DNA of 64,000 nucleotides, taken from the NCBI RefSeq assembly GCF_003627215.1, contig NZ_CP032678.1, positions 496,001 to 560,000 on the forward strand, given 5' to 3'. Shown here in pieces: positions 1 to 9,832 of this stretch. The position numbers were made by a program, and so were the translations under genes. The first letter of the stretch is position 1, and each line of letters starts with the position of its first letter. The notes under the pieces are model-generated. The model was not told the origin of the DNA. It did no database searches and worked only from the letters and a program-made list of their open reading frames with translations. Source of the stretch: Pseudomonas sp. Leaf58 (GTDB taxonomy: Bacteria > Pseudomonadota > Gammaproteobacteria > Pseudomonadales > Pseudomonadaceae).

Positions 1-519
1 CTCTTCGTGCAGGACGTCGAAATCAAAGACCGTCTGATACTCGAACCACTCCTCGATTGCCAGGCGGATCGACTCCTTGTCCATGCCGGTTCGGGCCATG
101 AAAATGGCCGAGGCGATGGCTTGACTACCTTTTATGCCTTCGGGGTGCATATGGGTCACACTGGCGCTCTGATGGGCCTCCATCATTGTTCGCTGGATGG
201 TGTCGAATGCCCAGCCAATCGGCCCGACACGCATAGCCGATCCGTTACCGTAGCTGCTGTTGGGGGTGCAATAATTGGGCGACACCTGAGCCCACTCCAC
301 AAACGATCCGCCGTACCCATAGGTGGGGTAGGCTCTACAATATTTTCGGTACATGTCTGCATAGTGTTGATTGCGCAGGATGCTTTCGGCGGTCGCAACA
401 CTCAGGATGCTGTCATCGGTGATGGTGGAATCGGGAAGAAAAAGTTCGGTGTCGCGGTCTTTTTCATCCCGAAATTCCCAGTAACTGCCAATGATGTCCC
501 CTGCAATTGCGCCAATCAT
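1..519 (-). CDS. ADP-ribosylglycohydrolase, C-terminus outside window
   Basis: Reading the minus strand from an ATG at 519 gives an open frame of 173 codons running off the window edge. It begins MIGAIAGDIIGS and has the ITDDS metal-binding motif at residues 33-37, then YGGSF, a glycine/serine-rich NGSAMR stretch and HPEGIKG, the usual order in the DraG/ARH ADP-ribosylglycohydrolase family. Family members remove ADP-ribose from proteins, nucleic acids or small molecules using two Mg ions. A good ribosome site (AGAGGTG, about 7 nt before the ATG) supports the start. It is one of several NAD/ADP-ribose genes in the window (nadD-like, nrtR-like, Sir2). The substrate cannot be told. The plus-strand ORF over the same bases is a shadow. 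Confidence 0.85.
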   Translation of the reverse strand, partial: MIGAIAGDIIGSYWEFRDEKDRDTELFLPDSTITDDSILSVATAESILRNQHYADMYRKYCRAYPTYGYGGSFVEWAQVSPNYCTPNSSYGNGSAMRVGPIGWAFDTIQRTMMEAHQSASVTHMHPEGIKGSQAIASAIFMARTGMDKESIRLAIEEWFEYQTVFDFDVLHEE

Positions 520-733
520 GGGTTTTCACCTCTTGTTGTTTTTATGGCAAGGCACCACGACCCCGCAGAAATTATCTGAAGGATACGAATATGGATAACT
601 TAAATCAAATCAATATTCATCAAAACGACTGATTTTTTAACGAAAAGCGACGAAATTGATTGGTCTTTACTTGTTGCTCCAAGGGCCTCCCAGGTACCAT
701 TTGTCTATACGTTGATTAGCGGTGAGCAGCATT

Positions 734-1900
734 ATGTCGCCATCCCACAGGGTACTCAAATCATTGCTGGAAGACTTCACGGATTCGGTCACACAGGAAG
801 TCAATGGCACCTGGGTGCTGACTGCAAAAGCGTCTGAGCGTGTCGTGGCGAAGGCGCCTGTGTATCGCCCCATGATTGCCGCCTGGTTTGCCGAAGGGGG
901 CAAGGCGCTGGATTTTGAATTCTATAACCTGCTCAATATCCTCAATGACGTTAATCCTACTCAGAATTTGCCCTCGGTAAATTTCTGCTTCGCCCTGATC
1001 GCCGGGCAATTGGTCAGCGCCGCCACCCCAAAAGAAGTGATCGCGGCCATCACCGGGCATTTCGACAAGGAGTTGTCCTGCGGTCTTTCCATCGCGGGCG
1101 TGGAGATACGACAGCACCTGGGTGAAAACCACCCTCTGTTGATACAAGACCTGCGCACCGATGCGCTGGATCTCAAGGCGCGCCGGGGCTGGCTGGATGC
1201 CAACGGACTGTGGGGGCGCCACCTGATGGAGTATGCGCTGAAGTATGACGATGCCGGCGCTGCTGAGGTCTACATCCAGCACGCTAGCAGTGATAACCTG
1301 CTGTCAAACCTGTATGTGGCGCAAGTGGGGAAGTGTCCGTCTATCCGTATGTTATTGCTTGGCCAGGAAGAGGCGATGCCAGAAGAACTGTTGCGGCGCC
1401 TGGAGATGGCCCTGTCCAATACCGATCCAGATCCAAAGCGTCTTCAGGCCCTCGACTTCGATCCGCGCATATCGCCTGAATTCATCCGTGACAACGCCGA
1501 GCGACTGCAAGGGATCATGAATGCCTTCACCGGTTGGGGCATGGACAACGCCATCACCCGCAAGATGCTGCTGTGTCTGGACGATGCCGGCTTTGAGTGG
1601 AGCGACTACCTGGCAGACCTAACGCTGAAAACTCGCCTTTCTACGCACATGGAGGCGATGAATCCCATCAAGGTGGCGATGGTACGGTGCCTGGAGGCCA
1701 TGGGCGATCGCCCGCAGCTCGCCGGCATCTTCGCCTGCCTGTCACGGCAACTCAAGCCGATCAAGCTGCTCCAGCACATCAAGGAGCATGACGCACTGCT
1801 GCTCAGGGCCTATCAGTGCAGCGGGGATCAGGGTTTCCTACGTTGTGTGTCCAACCCTGACCTGCTGGATGATACATTGACGGAAGACCTGGGACTTTGA
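734..1900 (+). CDS. Orphan protein with C-terminal DLGL tail
   Basis: Protein of 388 residues with no recognised domain; composition suggests a mostly helical soluble protein with leucine-rich helices. The ATG at 734 is preferred over the GTG at 722 because GGTGAG at 721-726 is at ribosome-site distance. It ends TEDLGL, the tail shared by about 20 other proteins here. It converges on the next gene with no bases between the two stop codons (TGA/TCA at 1898-1903). Both genes encode DLGL tails, so the junction forms a short inverted repeat. Function unknown. Confidence 0.8.
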   Translation: MSPSHRVLKSLLEDFTDSVTQEVNGTWVLTAKASERVVAKAPVYRPMIAAWFAEGGKALDFEFYNLLNILNDVNPTQNLPSVNFCFALIAGQLVSAATPKEVIAAITGHFDKELSCGLSIAGVEIRQHLGENHPLLIQDLRTDALDLKARRGWLDANGLWGRHLMEYALKYDDAGAAEVYIQHASSDNLLSNLYVAQVGKCPSIRMLLLGQEEAMPEELLRRLEMALSNTDPDPKRLQALDFDPRISPEFIRDNAERLQGIMNAFTGWGMDNAITRKMLLCLDDAGFEWSDYLADLTLKTRLSTHMEAMNPIKVAMVRCLEAMGDRPQLAGIFACLSRQLKPIKLLQHIKEHDALLLRAYQCSGDQGFLRCVSNPDLLDDTLTEDLGL

Positions 1901-2878
1901 TCACAAGCCCAGATCAAGTTCAAGCAGCATGGAACGCCCAACTTCATTGACGATTTCCAGGTGGTTGTGATTCAGAACCCCGATGGAAATCAGCTTTTGG
2001 CATTGGATGGGGTCAAGCTTGGCCAGGGCGTTCGCGAAGCCTTTGGGGTCAGACGCCAACGCCACCTTCAGCTGTTTTACACCACGCGGGACGTTGGGTG
2101 AGTGACTGACCAGATCCACCAAAAACTTCGCCTGCGCAGCATGCGGAAGCAATGGAAAAACGCCAGTTGCTCGCCAGTTGTAACCGGCTTGTAACGCCAG
2201 ATCTTCCGTGCCTGACACCGCACCGCCCAGCAGACCGATGGCCATGGGGTTAAAATGCGCCCCTGCTTCGATCGCCTTGTTGACATCACTGAAGCAGCAG
2301 GCGTGAATCCGAGCCAGGGCTGGATCATTGCATTCTATCAAGGGGTCAAGCAACTCGCGGTAGCACGCTGGAAAGGTCAGGGGGTGTTGGTTCTGCGCCA
2401 ACACGCGAACGATGTTCAGCCTTACTGTTTTTGGTGCCAATTCCATTGCCATATGCCCGGCAATAAGGGGGTGCTGATACAGACTGAGGATATCCTGGAA
2501 CCTTTCGGGGGCGAGGGTTTGAGTCAACTCTAGGGCCTGTTCAAGGGCCGCAGAGAAACATGCCACGTTGATATTGTCGCCAATGAGCATTACCCCGGCA
2601 TGCGCGGCTTGCTCCAGGGATCCTAGCGGGTCGAGCAGCACCCTGAAGGGAAGGAGGCCAAGCAACAGCGTTTGGCGAATAGGCAATGCCAACACCGCGT
2701 CGGCAAAGTCCTGACGTTGACTGTCATTGAGCGCTTGAAGCAGGGCGGCGGGCTTGAAGGCCTGACCGTCGAGTATCAAGGAGCTGGCCCGCATGTACGC
2801 CTGGGCAGTCTGAGCAGTGAACTCGACCGGCTGGTTGACGCGGTAGCGGACATCTTTGGTGAGCGGGTATTCGTACAT
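1901..2878 (-). CDS. Orphan protein with C-terminal DLGL tail
   Basis: 325 residues from the ATG at 2878 (sequence starts MYEYPL); AAGAGA lies about 7 nt upstream, whereas the ATG at 2899 lacks a ribosome site. No recognised domain. It is helical and leucine-rich, with runs like ALLQAL and LGLLPF that suggest a repeat or solenoid fold (inference). It ends LELDLGL, a strong match to the shared tail. It is divergent from the tandem family starting at 2974 and convergent with the gene ending at 1900. Confidence 0.8.
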   Translation of the reverse strand: MYEYPLTKDVRYRVNQPVEFTAQTAQAYMRASSLILDGQAFKPAALLQALNDSQRQDFADAVLALPIRQTLLLGLLPFRVLLDPLGSLEQAAHAGVMLIGDNINVACFSAALEQALELTQTLAPERFQDILSLYQHPLIAGHMAMELAPKTVRLNIVRVLAQNQHPLTFPACYRELLDPLIECNDPALARIHACCFSDVNKAIEAGAHFNPMAIGLLGGAVSGTEDLALQAGYNWRATGVFPLLPHAAQAKFLVDLVSHSPNVPRGVKQLKVALASDPKGFANALAKLDPIQCQKLISIGVLNHNHLEIVNEVGRSMLLELDLGL

Positions 2879-2973
2879 ACGGATTCTCTTTTGCTCCATT
2901 ATTGCAGCAATGCGCTAAGATTTGCTTGGAAAAATCGGCGCTCGGTACAATGGGGGAATACCGGAGATGCTGC

Positions 2974-4103
2974 ATGACCCCTACAATCAATCCCTACCTT
3001 GCCTACAGCGTTCGACGCAAGCTTCGCACCCGATCTCCCAGAGAAGTGCTGGATCCTGGCTTGCTCATGGCCGTATCTGCGCGGGCACTTGACCAGTTTC
3101 TGCGCATCATGCAGGTGCGGGCGTACGATATCCTCATCCAGGATGCCGCGCATTTTGAATCACTGCACCGCAAAGCCTGCGTTGACATGCGGGGCTATGT
3201 GGATGGCTTGATTGTCACCAAGCTGGATGTGCTGGCCACCGAATCGGCGACCAACTATCTGGCTAACCAGCTGCACCGGTCACAACACCACAAGGACTAC
3301 GACTGGCCAGATCCGCAGACCTTCAAGGAGTTTGTGGATGCGCTGTCGGAGGAGGATAAGACGGCGTTCTCGCAGTTATTGAAAGCCTTCACTGGCAATG
3401 ATTGCGCCACGGTTTTTGAGCTCCCGCATGCGGACTGGCAAACACCCCATACGATTGATGAGTTCAAGGGAGCTGTGCTGATCCTGGGCAGAAAGTTCGT
3501 ACCCTTGGAAAATGGCGATAGCATGCGGATCGACCGTTTTGCCCAGCGGTATGTAATCGAGGAGTACTCGCAACGCGAGCGAGAGGACGAAGGCGGCTTT
3601 CAGACAAACAACCACCTACGCATTGTCGGCACAGCGGGCACCCTTGCTGGGGCGATCGAGGTTGCCGAGCGCTCGATTGAGCGCATTGCACCATGTTTCA
3701 GTGACGTGGCCACCCCCTGGGGCAGTCCGTTCCCTTATCGCTACAAAATCATCGCCACGAACAGTAATAGACCGGTGCTGCAGGCCAACATCGAGTTTTC
3801 CAGCCGGCGCACACCGGAGGGGTTTGTCCTCACCCCGCACAATGAATGGGAAGCCCCCCTGACAGCCCTTGAATGCACCCAGGTGCAGCTTGAGATTGAA
3901 ACGGTGGAGAAGAAGATCACTGGCGCTACCCATTCGAAGTCTGGCTACGACACCTCAACAACCGATTGAGCACCCTGAGGGATCGGTTGCCAGCCCCTGG
4001 CCACACACCTGAAACCATCAGTACCACTTTGCGTCAAACGCTGCATCTGCTCGGGAAAGAACAGGCTCTGGCCACGCTCTTGGAAGTGGACATGGGCCTT
4101 TGA
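2974..4103 (+). pseudogene. Tandem-family paralogue 1 with a -1 frameshift before its tail
   Basis: The main frame starts at ATG 2974 (GGAG at 2963-2966) and stops at 3969. It resembles the next two genes, sharing a GRKFVP...RIDR block and a GTAGTLAGAIEVAE block. After the stop, the -1 frame stays open to 4103 and encodes STTLRQTLHLLG ending LEVDMGL, matching the C-termini of the two paralogues downstream (TLRRTLVVIG...EADLGL and DTLAILG...DDLNL). One missing base between about 3900 and 3950 would restore a single protein. I see no canonical slippery heptamer at this spot, so mutation or a sequence error is more likely than programmed frameshifting. Confidence 0.75.
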
Positions 4104-4171
4104 TCGCTTTGCATTTAAATTGATACGGGCTTGTGGAACCCGGCATACTGGAAACATCCAGGAGAATAGTC

Positions 4172-5323
4172 ATGCAGCCGAAAATCAGCCCGTACCATTT
4201 CCGCGTGATCACCCAGCGCTTTGTATTGAGTGATCCTGAGCCGAATATGCCGGACGCCTGGGTCAACGACATTCCGCGCCCGGTAATGGATCGCTTCATT
4301 CGCCTCCTTCAGCCATGCATTGGCAAGGAGCAGGTCAAGAACCTGGCACACCTGGAGGCGCTGCGTGACAAGCGCATTGCCCAGTATGAAGAAGACCGCC
4401 TGGCGGGCGAGGACTACGAGGGCTGGGATCGCGAGGTGCAGTCAGTGACCAACTTCCTCCACCTTGCGCTCGGAAGCGTTCGCTATGGGGATGGCGTAGA
4501 CTGGCAAGGCTTCTCCGATTTTGTCCAGGCGCTTGAACCCAGGACGCGCAGCAAAGTCGATACCTTGTTGAACTGCTTCATTGGCATTCCCTCGTCGCAA
4601 TTGCTGGCACCGGCCTCGAAGTGGTACCTGTCGCCCACCAAAATCAACGAGCTCGAAAGTGGCCGTGATATTTTGGGTCGATTGTTCGTGCCGAAAGATG
4701 AAGGCAGATGGATACGCGCCGATCGGGTGGTGCAAGCGTTCGGCGTGCTGATGCATAGCGCTGAGACGGAGTGGGATGATGAGGAATATCGCGAGTACAC
4801 CACCATCAGAAGGCATGTGATTGGCACCACGGCCACCCTGGCAGGTGCATTCGAGATTGCCGAGCAAGCCGTAGCGCAAGTCCAGGTTCGCTATGATGAC
4901 CACGGGGTGACAATCGGTGGTGGGCGCCCAATGCCCTTCAAAGTGCAGATTTTTGAGGGCACAGATTCCTGGATTAATCGGCAGCCGATCATTGCAGCGG
5001 ATATCACCCCGGATAAGTCCCAGGCTGGCCAACCCAGGATCGACACGGCCAGGGCCCGCTGGATCGAGCCTTACAGTGAGGCTGAATGCGCGGCGGCGAC
5101 CATCAAGCTTGAACAGTTGCGCAAAGAACGCGTTGAAAATTCACTGGCCGATAACTACAGCACCTGCAAACAACTGACCCAGGAAATGGAACTGATCCAG
5201 TCCCGCTTCCCGTTGGAGGGCCACCCTGGCCATGAGGTCATGGATACTCTACGGCGCACGCTGGTGGTCATAGGGGCACAGAAATCTCTCACAGGGTTGC
5301 TGGAGGCTGATCTTGGCTTGTAG
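4172..5323 (+). CDS. Tandem-family paralogue 2 with C-terminal DLGL tail
   Basis: 383 residues from ATG 4172 (MQPKISPYHF), with ribosome site CAGGAG upstream and a CATACTGG -10-like element at 4144-4151. Shared family blocks are GRLFVPKDEG...RADRVVQ and HVIGTTATLAGAFEIAEQ. It ends LLEADLGL. No known domain; the family appears limited to this replicon type as far as I can tell from sequence alone. It is the intact member between a frameshifted copy upstream and a divergent copy downstream, which suggests expansion by tandem duplication. Confidence 0.82.
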   Translation: MQPKISPYHFRVITQRFVLSDPEPNMPDAWVNDIPRPVMDRFIRLLQPCIGKEQVKNLAHLEALRDKRIAQYEEDRLAGEDYEGWDREVQSVTNFLHLALGSVRYGDGVDWQGFSDFVQALEPRTRSKVDTLLNCFIGIPSSQLLAPASKWYLSPTKINELESGRDILGRLFVPKDEGRWIRADRVVQAFGVLMHSAETEWDDEEYREYTTIRRHVIGTTATLAGAFEIAEQAVAQVQVRYDDHGVTIGGGRPMPFKVQIFEGTDSWINRQPIIAADITPDKSQAGQPRIDTARARWIEPYSEAECAAATIKLEQLRKERVENSLADNYSTCKQLTQEMELIQSRFPLEGHPGHEVMDTLRRTLVVIGAQKSLTGLLEADLGL

Positions 5324-5394
5324 GCTCGGCCTCGGCCACGTATCTTCCCCCCCATGCGTCGACCTCGGTACCACCAGCCAAAGACCTTAGCACC

Positions 5395-6669
5395 ATGCCA
5401 GCACTGATAGAAAAACTCGACCCTTACCACTACCGGTACTACTCCGAGAAATTGGAGCAATACCGCTCGATCCTAAGGTATGACAGGGAGGGGGTCGACG
5501 CGCCTTTGCTGAGCTTGAAAAGCGCTGATCAGGCGAAGCTGTTTTCAGTGCTTGGCCTCGATTTCAAGTCGCTCAGGATCCGCGATCTCGGCGATTTGCG
5601 ACACATCCAGTCACGCCATGATGATGACTTGTTCAAGCCTGCGGCGAAGGTTACTGTGCTTGCAGCCTCGGATGTCATACCGCCTCTGGCTGCTGAGGCG
5701 CCCCAAGCGCCCATCACCCCGGCGCAGTACCCGACACCTGAAGCTGATGAAACGCTCACCTCCAGGCCAGGTTTCTTGAAAGCCCTGCAAGGGCTATTCA
5801 CATTCAGCAAGGACAAGTCGGTTTCTGTCGATGCCCAGCTCCAGCAAGAACCTGGCGCGGAATCCGCCCAACCCTTGACAGCTTCCACCCCAAAGTTCCG
5901 CCCCCAGGAAATGGATTCGATGCTGGCGAGAAAGTCGCTGACTGGCATACTGGCCTACGCCCTGGAGCGACGTGAACCAACGATCGACTGGCAGAGCTTG
6001 CTTGATTTCTATAACCAAGCCAGCCCAACGGCGCAGGCATCGCTAGACAGACTTTTCAAGCTCCTGACCGACTGCAGCATCCCTGAGCTGCTTACACCAC
6101 CAGGCTTGGAATGGGGGAGACCGTGTCAGATCAGCGAAGGGGCATCCCGCAAAGACATCATGGGTCGCACATACATTGAAAACGAGAACCAGCATTGGCT
6201 GCGAGAAGATCGCTACATCCAGCGCTACTTCGTGTACGCCACGCTGGAGGAACATAGAAAAAACAATTCTGTTGATCGCGTGAACAATGGGATGACTCTT
6301 GATTTGACCAAACATCGATTTGTAGAGCGCATTCAACTGGTCGGCACCACGGGCTCGCTCGAAGGCGCCATTGAGGTGGCCCTGCTGGTAAGCAGGCAGC
6401 TTCCCAATCAGCAGCATGAGGGCGCTCAGTGGGCCGCAGCCCTGAACATCTATGAGGGGCCTTTGATCACCCGGAGCGATCCAGCCCTGCTCTCGGCGGA
6501 GATCCAGCACGAGCAGGTCGATCTGGCTGACAGCACCGTGATCGAGTCCAGGCTCAATTGGCAACGTCCAGATAACCCGAGCATGGACAAGGTGCTGATG
6601 GATACCCTGGCCATACTGGGGAACGAAGAGTCGTTGGCCGGGTTCCTGGAAGATGATCTGAACCTTTAA
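5395..6669 (+). CDS. Tandem-family paralogue 3 with DLNL tail
   Basis: 424 residues. The N-terminus (LDPYHYRYYSEKL) resembles paralogue 2 (ISPYHFRVITQRF). A low-complexity Pro/Ala insert lies at about residues 85-165, followed by the family blocks GRTYIENENQHWLREDRY and LVGTTGSLEGAIEVAL. It ends LEDDLNL, a variant of the shared tail. The ribosome site before ATG 5395 is weak, and it follows paralogue 2 by 71 bases, so it may be co-transcribed. The last 4 bases overlap the convergent membrane-protein gene. Function unknown. Confidence 0.8.
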   Translation: MPALIEKLDPYHYRYYSEKLEQYRSILRYDREGVDAPLLSLKSADQAKLFSVLGLDFKSLRIRDLGDLRHIQSRHDDDLFKPAAKVTVLAASDVIPPLAAEAPQAPITPAQYPTPEADETLTSRPGFLKALQGLFTFSKDKSVSVDAQLQQEPGAESAQPLTASTPKFRPQEMDSMLARKSLTGILAYALERREPTIDWQSLLDFYNQASPTAQASLDRLFKLLTDCSIPELLTPPGLEWGRPCQISEGASRKDIMGRTYIENENQHWLREDRYIQRYFVYATLEEHRKNNSVDRVNNGMTLDLTKHRFVERIQLVGTTGSLEGAIEVALLVSRQLPNQQHEGAQWAAALNIYEGPLITRSDPALLSAEIQHEQVDLADSTVIESRLNWQRPDNPSMDKVLMDTLAILGNEESLAGFLEDDLNL

Positions 6670-7232
6670 TACAAGTCTGCACGGTTTGAGAAATTGCACT
6701 CGTCCAGGCAATACGGGGCATCATCGCTCACGATTGCTTTGGTGCTCACGACCGAGCAGAACACGATCAAAGCGATGAGAAGTGACCAGGCCCATTTGTT
6801 CAGACAAAGCTCATGCCACAAGGCTTTGAAACCAATGGCGAAGTGAATGATCGCGTGAAAGATGACCAAAAACCCAAGGGTGACAAGAAAGATCGGTTCT
6901 CCAGCGATCCATAGGCCTCGATACACTGAGGCCACCAGCCAGGCAATAGTAGCAACTAATAAGAAAAGCCAAGTGGGAAATGCCATTAGGGCCAATGGAA
7001 CATTTGCCAGGTAGCGCTCTCGGCGATCGAAGGCTTCATTCACCCTCGCTACAACGCTGGCCTGATATACTTCGCCTTCGGATCCTGACTCCAGCTGACA
7101 TTCAGCAAAACCCAGCGCGCCACCCTTGAGCAAAACAAGCTCCTGGCGACGGGCCTTCTGCATGGCCTCGATCTTCGCTTGAACAGCGGGGTGCAGCGCG
7201 ACGCTTTCAACCCCCGGTAGTCGAGTGTTCAT
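6666..7232 (-). CDS. Small integral membrane protein
   Basis: 188 residues from ATG 7232, preceded by GGAGG. The N-terminal third is soluble; three hydrophobic segments follow: LALMAFPTWLFLLVATIAWL, a GEPIFLVTLGFLVIFHAIIH stretch, and one containing WSLLIALIVFCSVV near the C-terminus. No family recognised. It is transcribed divergently from the topoisomerase gene at 7369. The longer frame up to 7370 would use an upstream start without a ribosome site. Confidence 0.75.
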   Translation of the reverse strand: MNTRLPGVESVALHPAVQAKIEAMQKARRQELVLLKGGALGFAECQLESGSEGEVYQASVVARVNEAFDRRERYLANVPLALMAFPTWLFLLVATIAWLVASVYRGLWIAGEPIFLVTLGFLVIFHAIIHFAIGFKALWHELCLNKWAWSLLIALIVFCSVVSTKAIVSDDAPYCLDECNFSNRADLY

Positions 7233-7308
7233 TTCTGACCTCCAATATTTTCTCAAACCGATTTGCGGTAATGCCGCGATATTACCACGGAAGAATCTGA
7301 ACAAAGGC

Positions 7309-7345
7309 TTGGCACACGGCCCAATTTTAGGTATACTCGGTATCA
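7309..7345 (+). promoter_or_regulatory. Sigma70 promoter with GTATAC-type operator
   Basis: TTGGCA at 7309-7314, 17-bp spacer, TATACT at 7332-7337. Overlapping the -10 box is GTATAC-TCG-GTATCA (7331-7345), a degenerate copy of the GTATAC-N3-GTATAC site also found at 21605, 24693 and 25603. It should drive the topoisomerase-like gene at 7369. Confidence 0.75.
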
Positions 7346-7368
7346 TTAAATCCCAGCGGAGACCGGTC

Positions 7369-9639
7369 ATGTTTCAACGTGAAGAGTGGACACTGTTTCG
7401 CAACCTGAGCACCATCGGCCAGAAGGCGGGTGTCCCGCTCGATCGCCTGGCGGAGATCTGCTGCAAGGAGCTCGTGGACAACGCGCTCGATGCCGGCGCT
7501 AAAGCGACGATTGACCGCACAATGGAAGGCGTTGTCATCACCGACAATGGCCCTGGTATCTCGGCTGACCCGGATTACATTGTACGGCTGTTCTCGATCA
7601 ATCGTCCACTGATTTCCTCCAAACTGATCCGCCTGCCCATGCGCGGCGCCCTGGGTAATGGCCTGCGTGTCGTGGTCGGCGCTGTCCTGGCATCCCGAGG
7701 CACCCTGACGGTCGAAAACTTCGGCCTGAAATTCATTCTGACGCCCCAGAACGACGGCTCCACTTCGGTCGAGACCGAAGCATCCTCGGTATACAAGGGC
7801 ACTCGCATCACCTTGTGCCTGGGTGACGCCATTCCGGTCAATCGCGATTCGCTCAGCCTTTCCGAAGTGGCCATCAGCATGGCGCCGCTGGGTGACGTGT
7901 ACAAGGGCAAAACCTCCCCTTGGTGGTATGAGGAGGAGGCCTTTTTTGAAATGTTCGCGGCCAGCGGTGATCGCCCGGTCGAAGACATCCTGGAGCTGTT
8001 CCACGGTATCAAGCCTGCCTTTGCCCGTGACCTGGCCAATGGCCGGATCGCTTCACAGATCGACCACCATGTGGCGCGCAACCTGTTGATCGCCTTGCGT
8101 GAGCAGTCGACCAAGCTGTCGCCCGCCAAGCTGGGGAAAATGGGCGACGCATTCTCTGGCTTCGGTTATCAGCACATGAAAGGCGAAATTCCGATTAAGA
8201 GCGCGGGGATTGCAGGCAGCCTGCCGTACAGCATCGAGGTCTATGCGGTCTCGAACGATGACGCTTCGGACACCATCACGTTGCTGGTCAACCGCACACC
8301 AGTAACCGGTGACCTGCGCATTTCCCGCATCAAGCCGTCGACCAAGGTGGGTATTTTCGGCTGCGGGCTATCGCATGGCTTCGAGGTGGGGCGCAAAGGC
8401 GTTACCCTGTATGTGAACATCACCACCCCGTTCATGCCAATCACCACAGACGGCAAGGAACCTGATCTGTTGCGTTATATTGTACCACTTGCAGAAGCGC
8501 TGAAGAAAGCTTGCGCCAAGGCCCGACGCCTGGCGGCCAAAGACAGCGCCGGCAAGGTCATCTCGCAGCGCTCGGTCATCGCTGACAACCTCGACGACGC
8601 GATCGCCAAGGCGAGTGGCGATGGCAGCTATCGCTACTCCCTGCGCCAGTTGTTCTATGCGGTAAGACCCTACATGCTGGAGGCCTTCGGCAAAGAGCCT
8701 GACTACAACTACTTCGCCCAGATGATCACCGACATTGAAGCCGAGCGGGGCGAAGATTTGCCGGGTATCTATCGCGATGCACGCGGAACGTTGTACCATC
8801 CGCACCTCGGCGAAGACATCCCGCTCGGCACCATGAACGTCGAGAAATACCAACGCCCAGCCCACACCATCCGGCACGTACTTTATCTCGAAAAAGAGGG
8901 ATTCAATAACCTGCTAAAGGATACGAAGTGGCCGGAGCGCAATGACTGTGCATTGTTGACCAGCAAGGGCTTTGCATCAAGGGCCGCACGTGACGTCATC
9001 GACTTGCTCGGCGACTCCGAAGAGGAGTTGTACTTCTACTGCATTCACGACAGTGATGCCTCGGGCACGCTGATCTACCAGGCATTGACCGAAGCCACCC
9101 GCGCCAGGGGGGCCCGAAAGGTAAAAGTGATTAATCTTGGCCTTGATCCCTGGGAGGCGGTCAATGTAATGGGTCTGCAGGTCGAAACCTTCAAGGAAGC
9201 GAGCGATTCGAAACGCAAACTGCCGGTCGCCAACTATGTCCATGAATATGACGGCGAAGATGGCAAGGGCTACTGGGCCGACTGGCTGCAGACGCGCCGG
9301 GTGGAACTGAACGCCATGACCTCGCCACAGTTCCTGGCATGGCTGGACAAGAAGTTCGAGCCGTACAAGCAGAAAGTCGTGCCGGATCACCAGGTATTGC
9401 GCAGCACATTCAACGACCAGGGTAGAAAGGCGATCGAGGCAGAGCTGGCCAGAAAGATTCTCAAAGAGGCCGGGTTCGAAGAACAGGTGGCCAAGGCCAT
9501 GGAGCACCTCGCCCACGCAGCCGGGGAAGTAGACTTCGAGCAGATCGTGCGGGACGGCCTGGAAGAAGTTCCGGAACACCGTTGGGACAACCCGCTGGGG
9601 CAAGTGGCTGACCGGATGGCCAAGCGCACGGTCGGTTGA
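7369..9639 (+). CDS. Single-chain type IIB DNA topoisomerase (Topo VI/VIII-like)
   Basis: 756 residues from ATG 7369. The N-terminal half is a GHKL ATPase: ELVDNALDAGA at 34-44 (Mg-binding Asn38), DNGPG at 59-63 and GALGNG at 93-98. The C-terminal half resembles topoisomerase VI subunit A/Spo11: LRQLFYAVRP with the likely catalytic Tyr430, a toprim glutamate in YLEKEG (Glu508), and DSD at 561-563. B- and A-like parts in one chain match the Topo VIII type known from bacterial mobile elements. Such enzymes pass one duplex through a transient double-strand break, using ATP. Ribosome site GCGGAG precedes the ATG; the longer frame from 7225 crosses the promoter. An intrinsic terminator follows at 9659. 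A role in relaxing or decatenating the replicon is inferred. Confidence 0.85.
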   Translation: MFQREEWTLFRNLSTIGQKAGVPLDRLAEICCKELVDNALDAGAKATIDRTMEGVVITDNGPGISADPDYIVRLFSINRPLISSKLIRLPMRGALGNGLRVVVGAVLASRGTLTVENFGLKFILTPQNDGSTSVETEASSVYKGTRITLCLGDAIPVNRDSLSLSEVAISMAPLGDVYKGKTSPWWYEEEAFFEMFAASGDRPVEDILELFHGIKPAFARDLANGRIASQIDHHVARNLLIALREQSTKLSPAKLGKMGDAFSGFGYQHMKGEIPIKSAGIAGSLPYSIEVYAVSNDDASDTITLLVNRTPVTGDLRISRIKPSTKVGIFGCGLSHGFEVGRKGVTLYVNITTPFMPITTDGKEPDLLRYIVPLAEALKKACAKARRLAAKDSAGKVISQRSVIADNLDDAIAKASGDGSYRYSLRQLFYAVRPYMLEAFGKEPDYNYFAQMITDIEAERGEDLPGIYRDARGTLYHPHLGEDIPLGTMNVEKYQRPAHTIRHVLYLEKEGFNNLLKDTKWPERNDCALLTSKGFASRAARDVIDLLGDSEEELYFYCIHDSDASGTLIYQALTEATRARGARKVKVINLGLDPWEAVNVMGLQVETFKEASDSKRKLPVANYVHEYDGEDGKGYWADWLQTRRVELNAMTSPQFLAWLDKKFEPYKQKVVPDHQVLRSTFNDQGRKAIEAELARKILKEAGFEEQVAKAMEHLAHAAGEVDFEQIVRDGLEEVPEHRWDNPLGQVADRMAKRTVG

Positions 9640-9658
9640 TCAACTGGTAATCAGAAAG

Positions 9659-9679
9659 GCCGGGGAAACCCGGCTTTTT
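9659..9679 (+). terminator. Intrinsic terminator after topoisomerase gene
   Basis: GCCGGG-GAAA-CCCGGC hairpin followed by TTTTT, 20 bases after the stop codon at 9639. Confidence 0.9.
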
Positions 9680-9832
9680 CATGCCCGCAGCGCAGGGGCA
9701 GCGCACCCGGCAACTCACTTCAGCTGGGCAAATTTGCTATCAATATGCCGCTTATTTGACGTCAAAAGGCCACTGTTTCAATATCCGTGATACTTCGTCA
9801 TAATTTAGTCACCTTTAATACAGGAGGCTGTT

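Noticed and set aside
7..579. Plus-strand ORF of 190 codons
   Set aside because: It is antisense to the ADP-ribosylglycohydrolase, whose motifs are clear on the minus strand.
7225..7369. Longer N-terminus of the topoisomerase
   Set aside because: It crosses the promoter at 7309-7337; the GHKL domain begins after ATG 7369.
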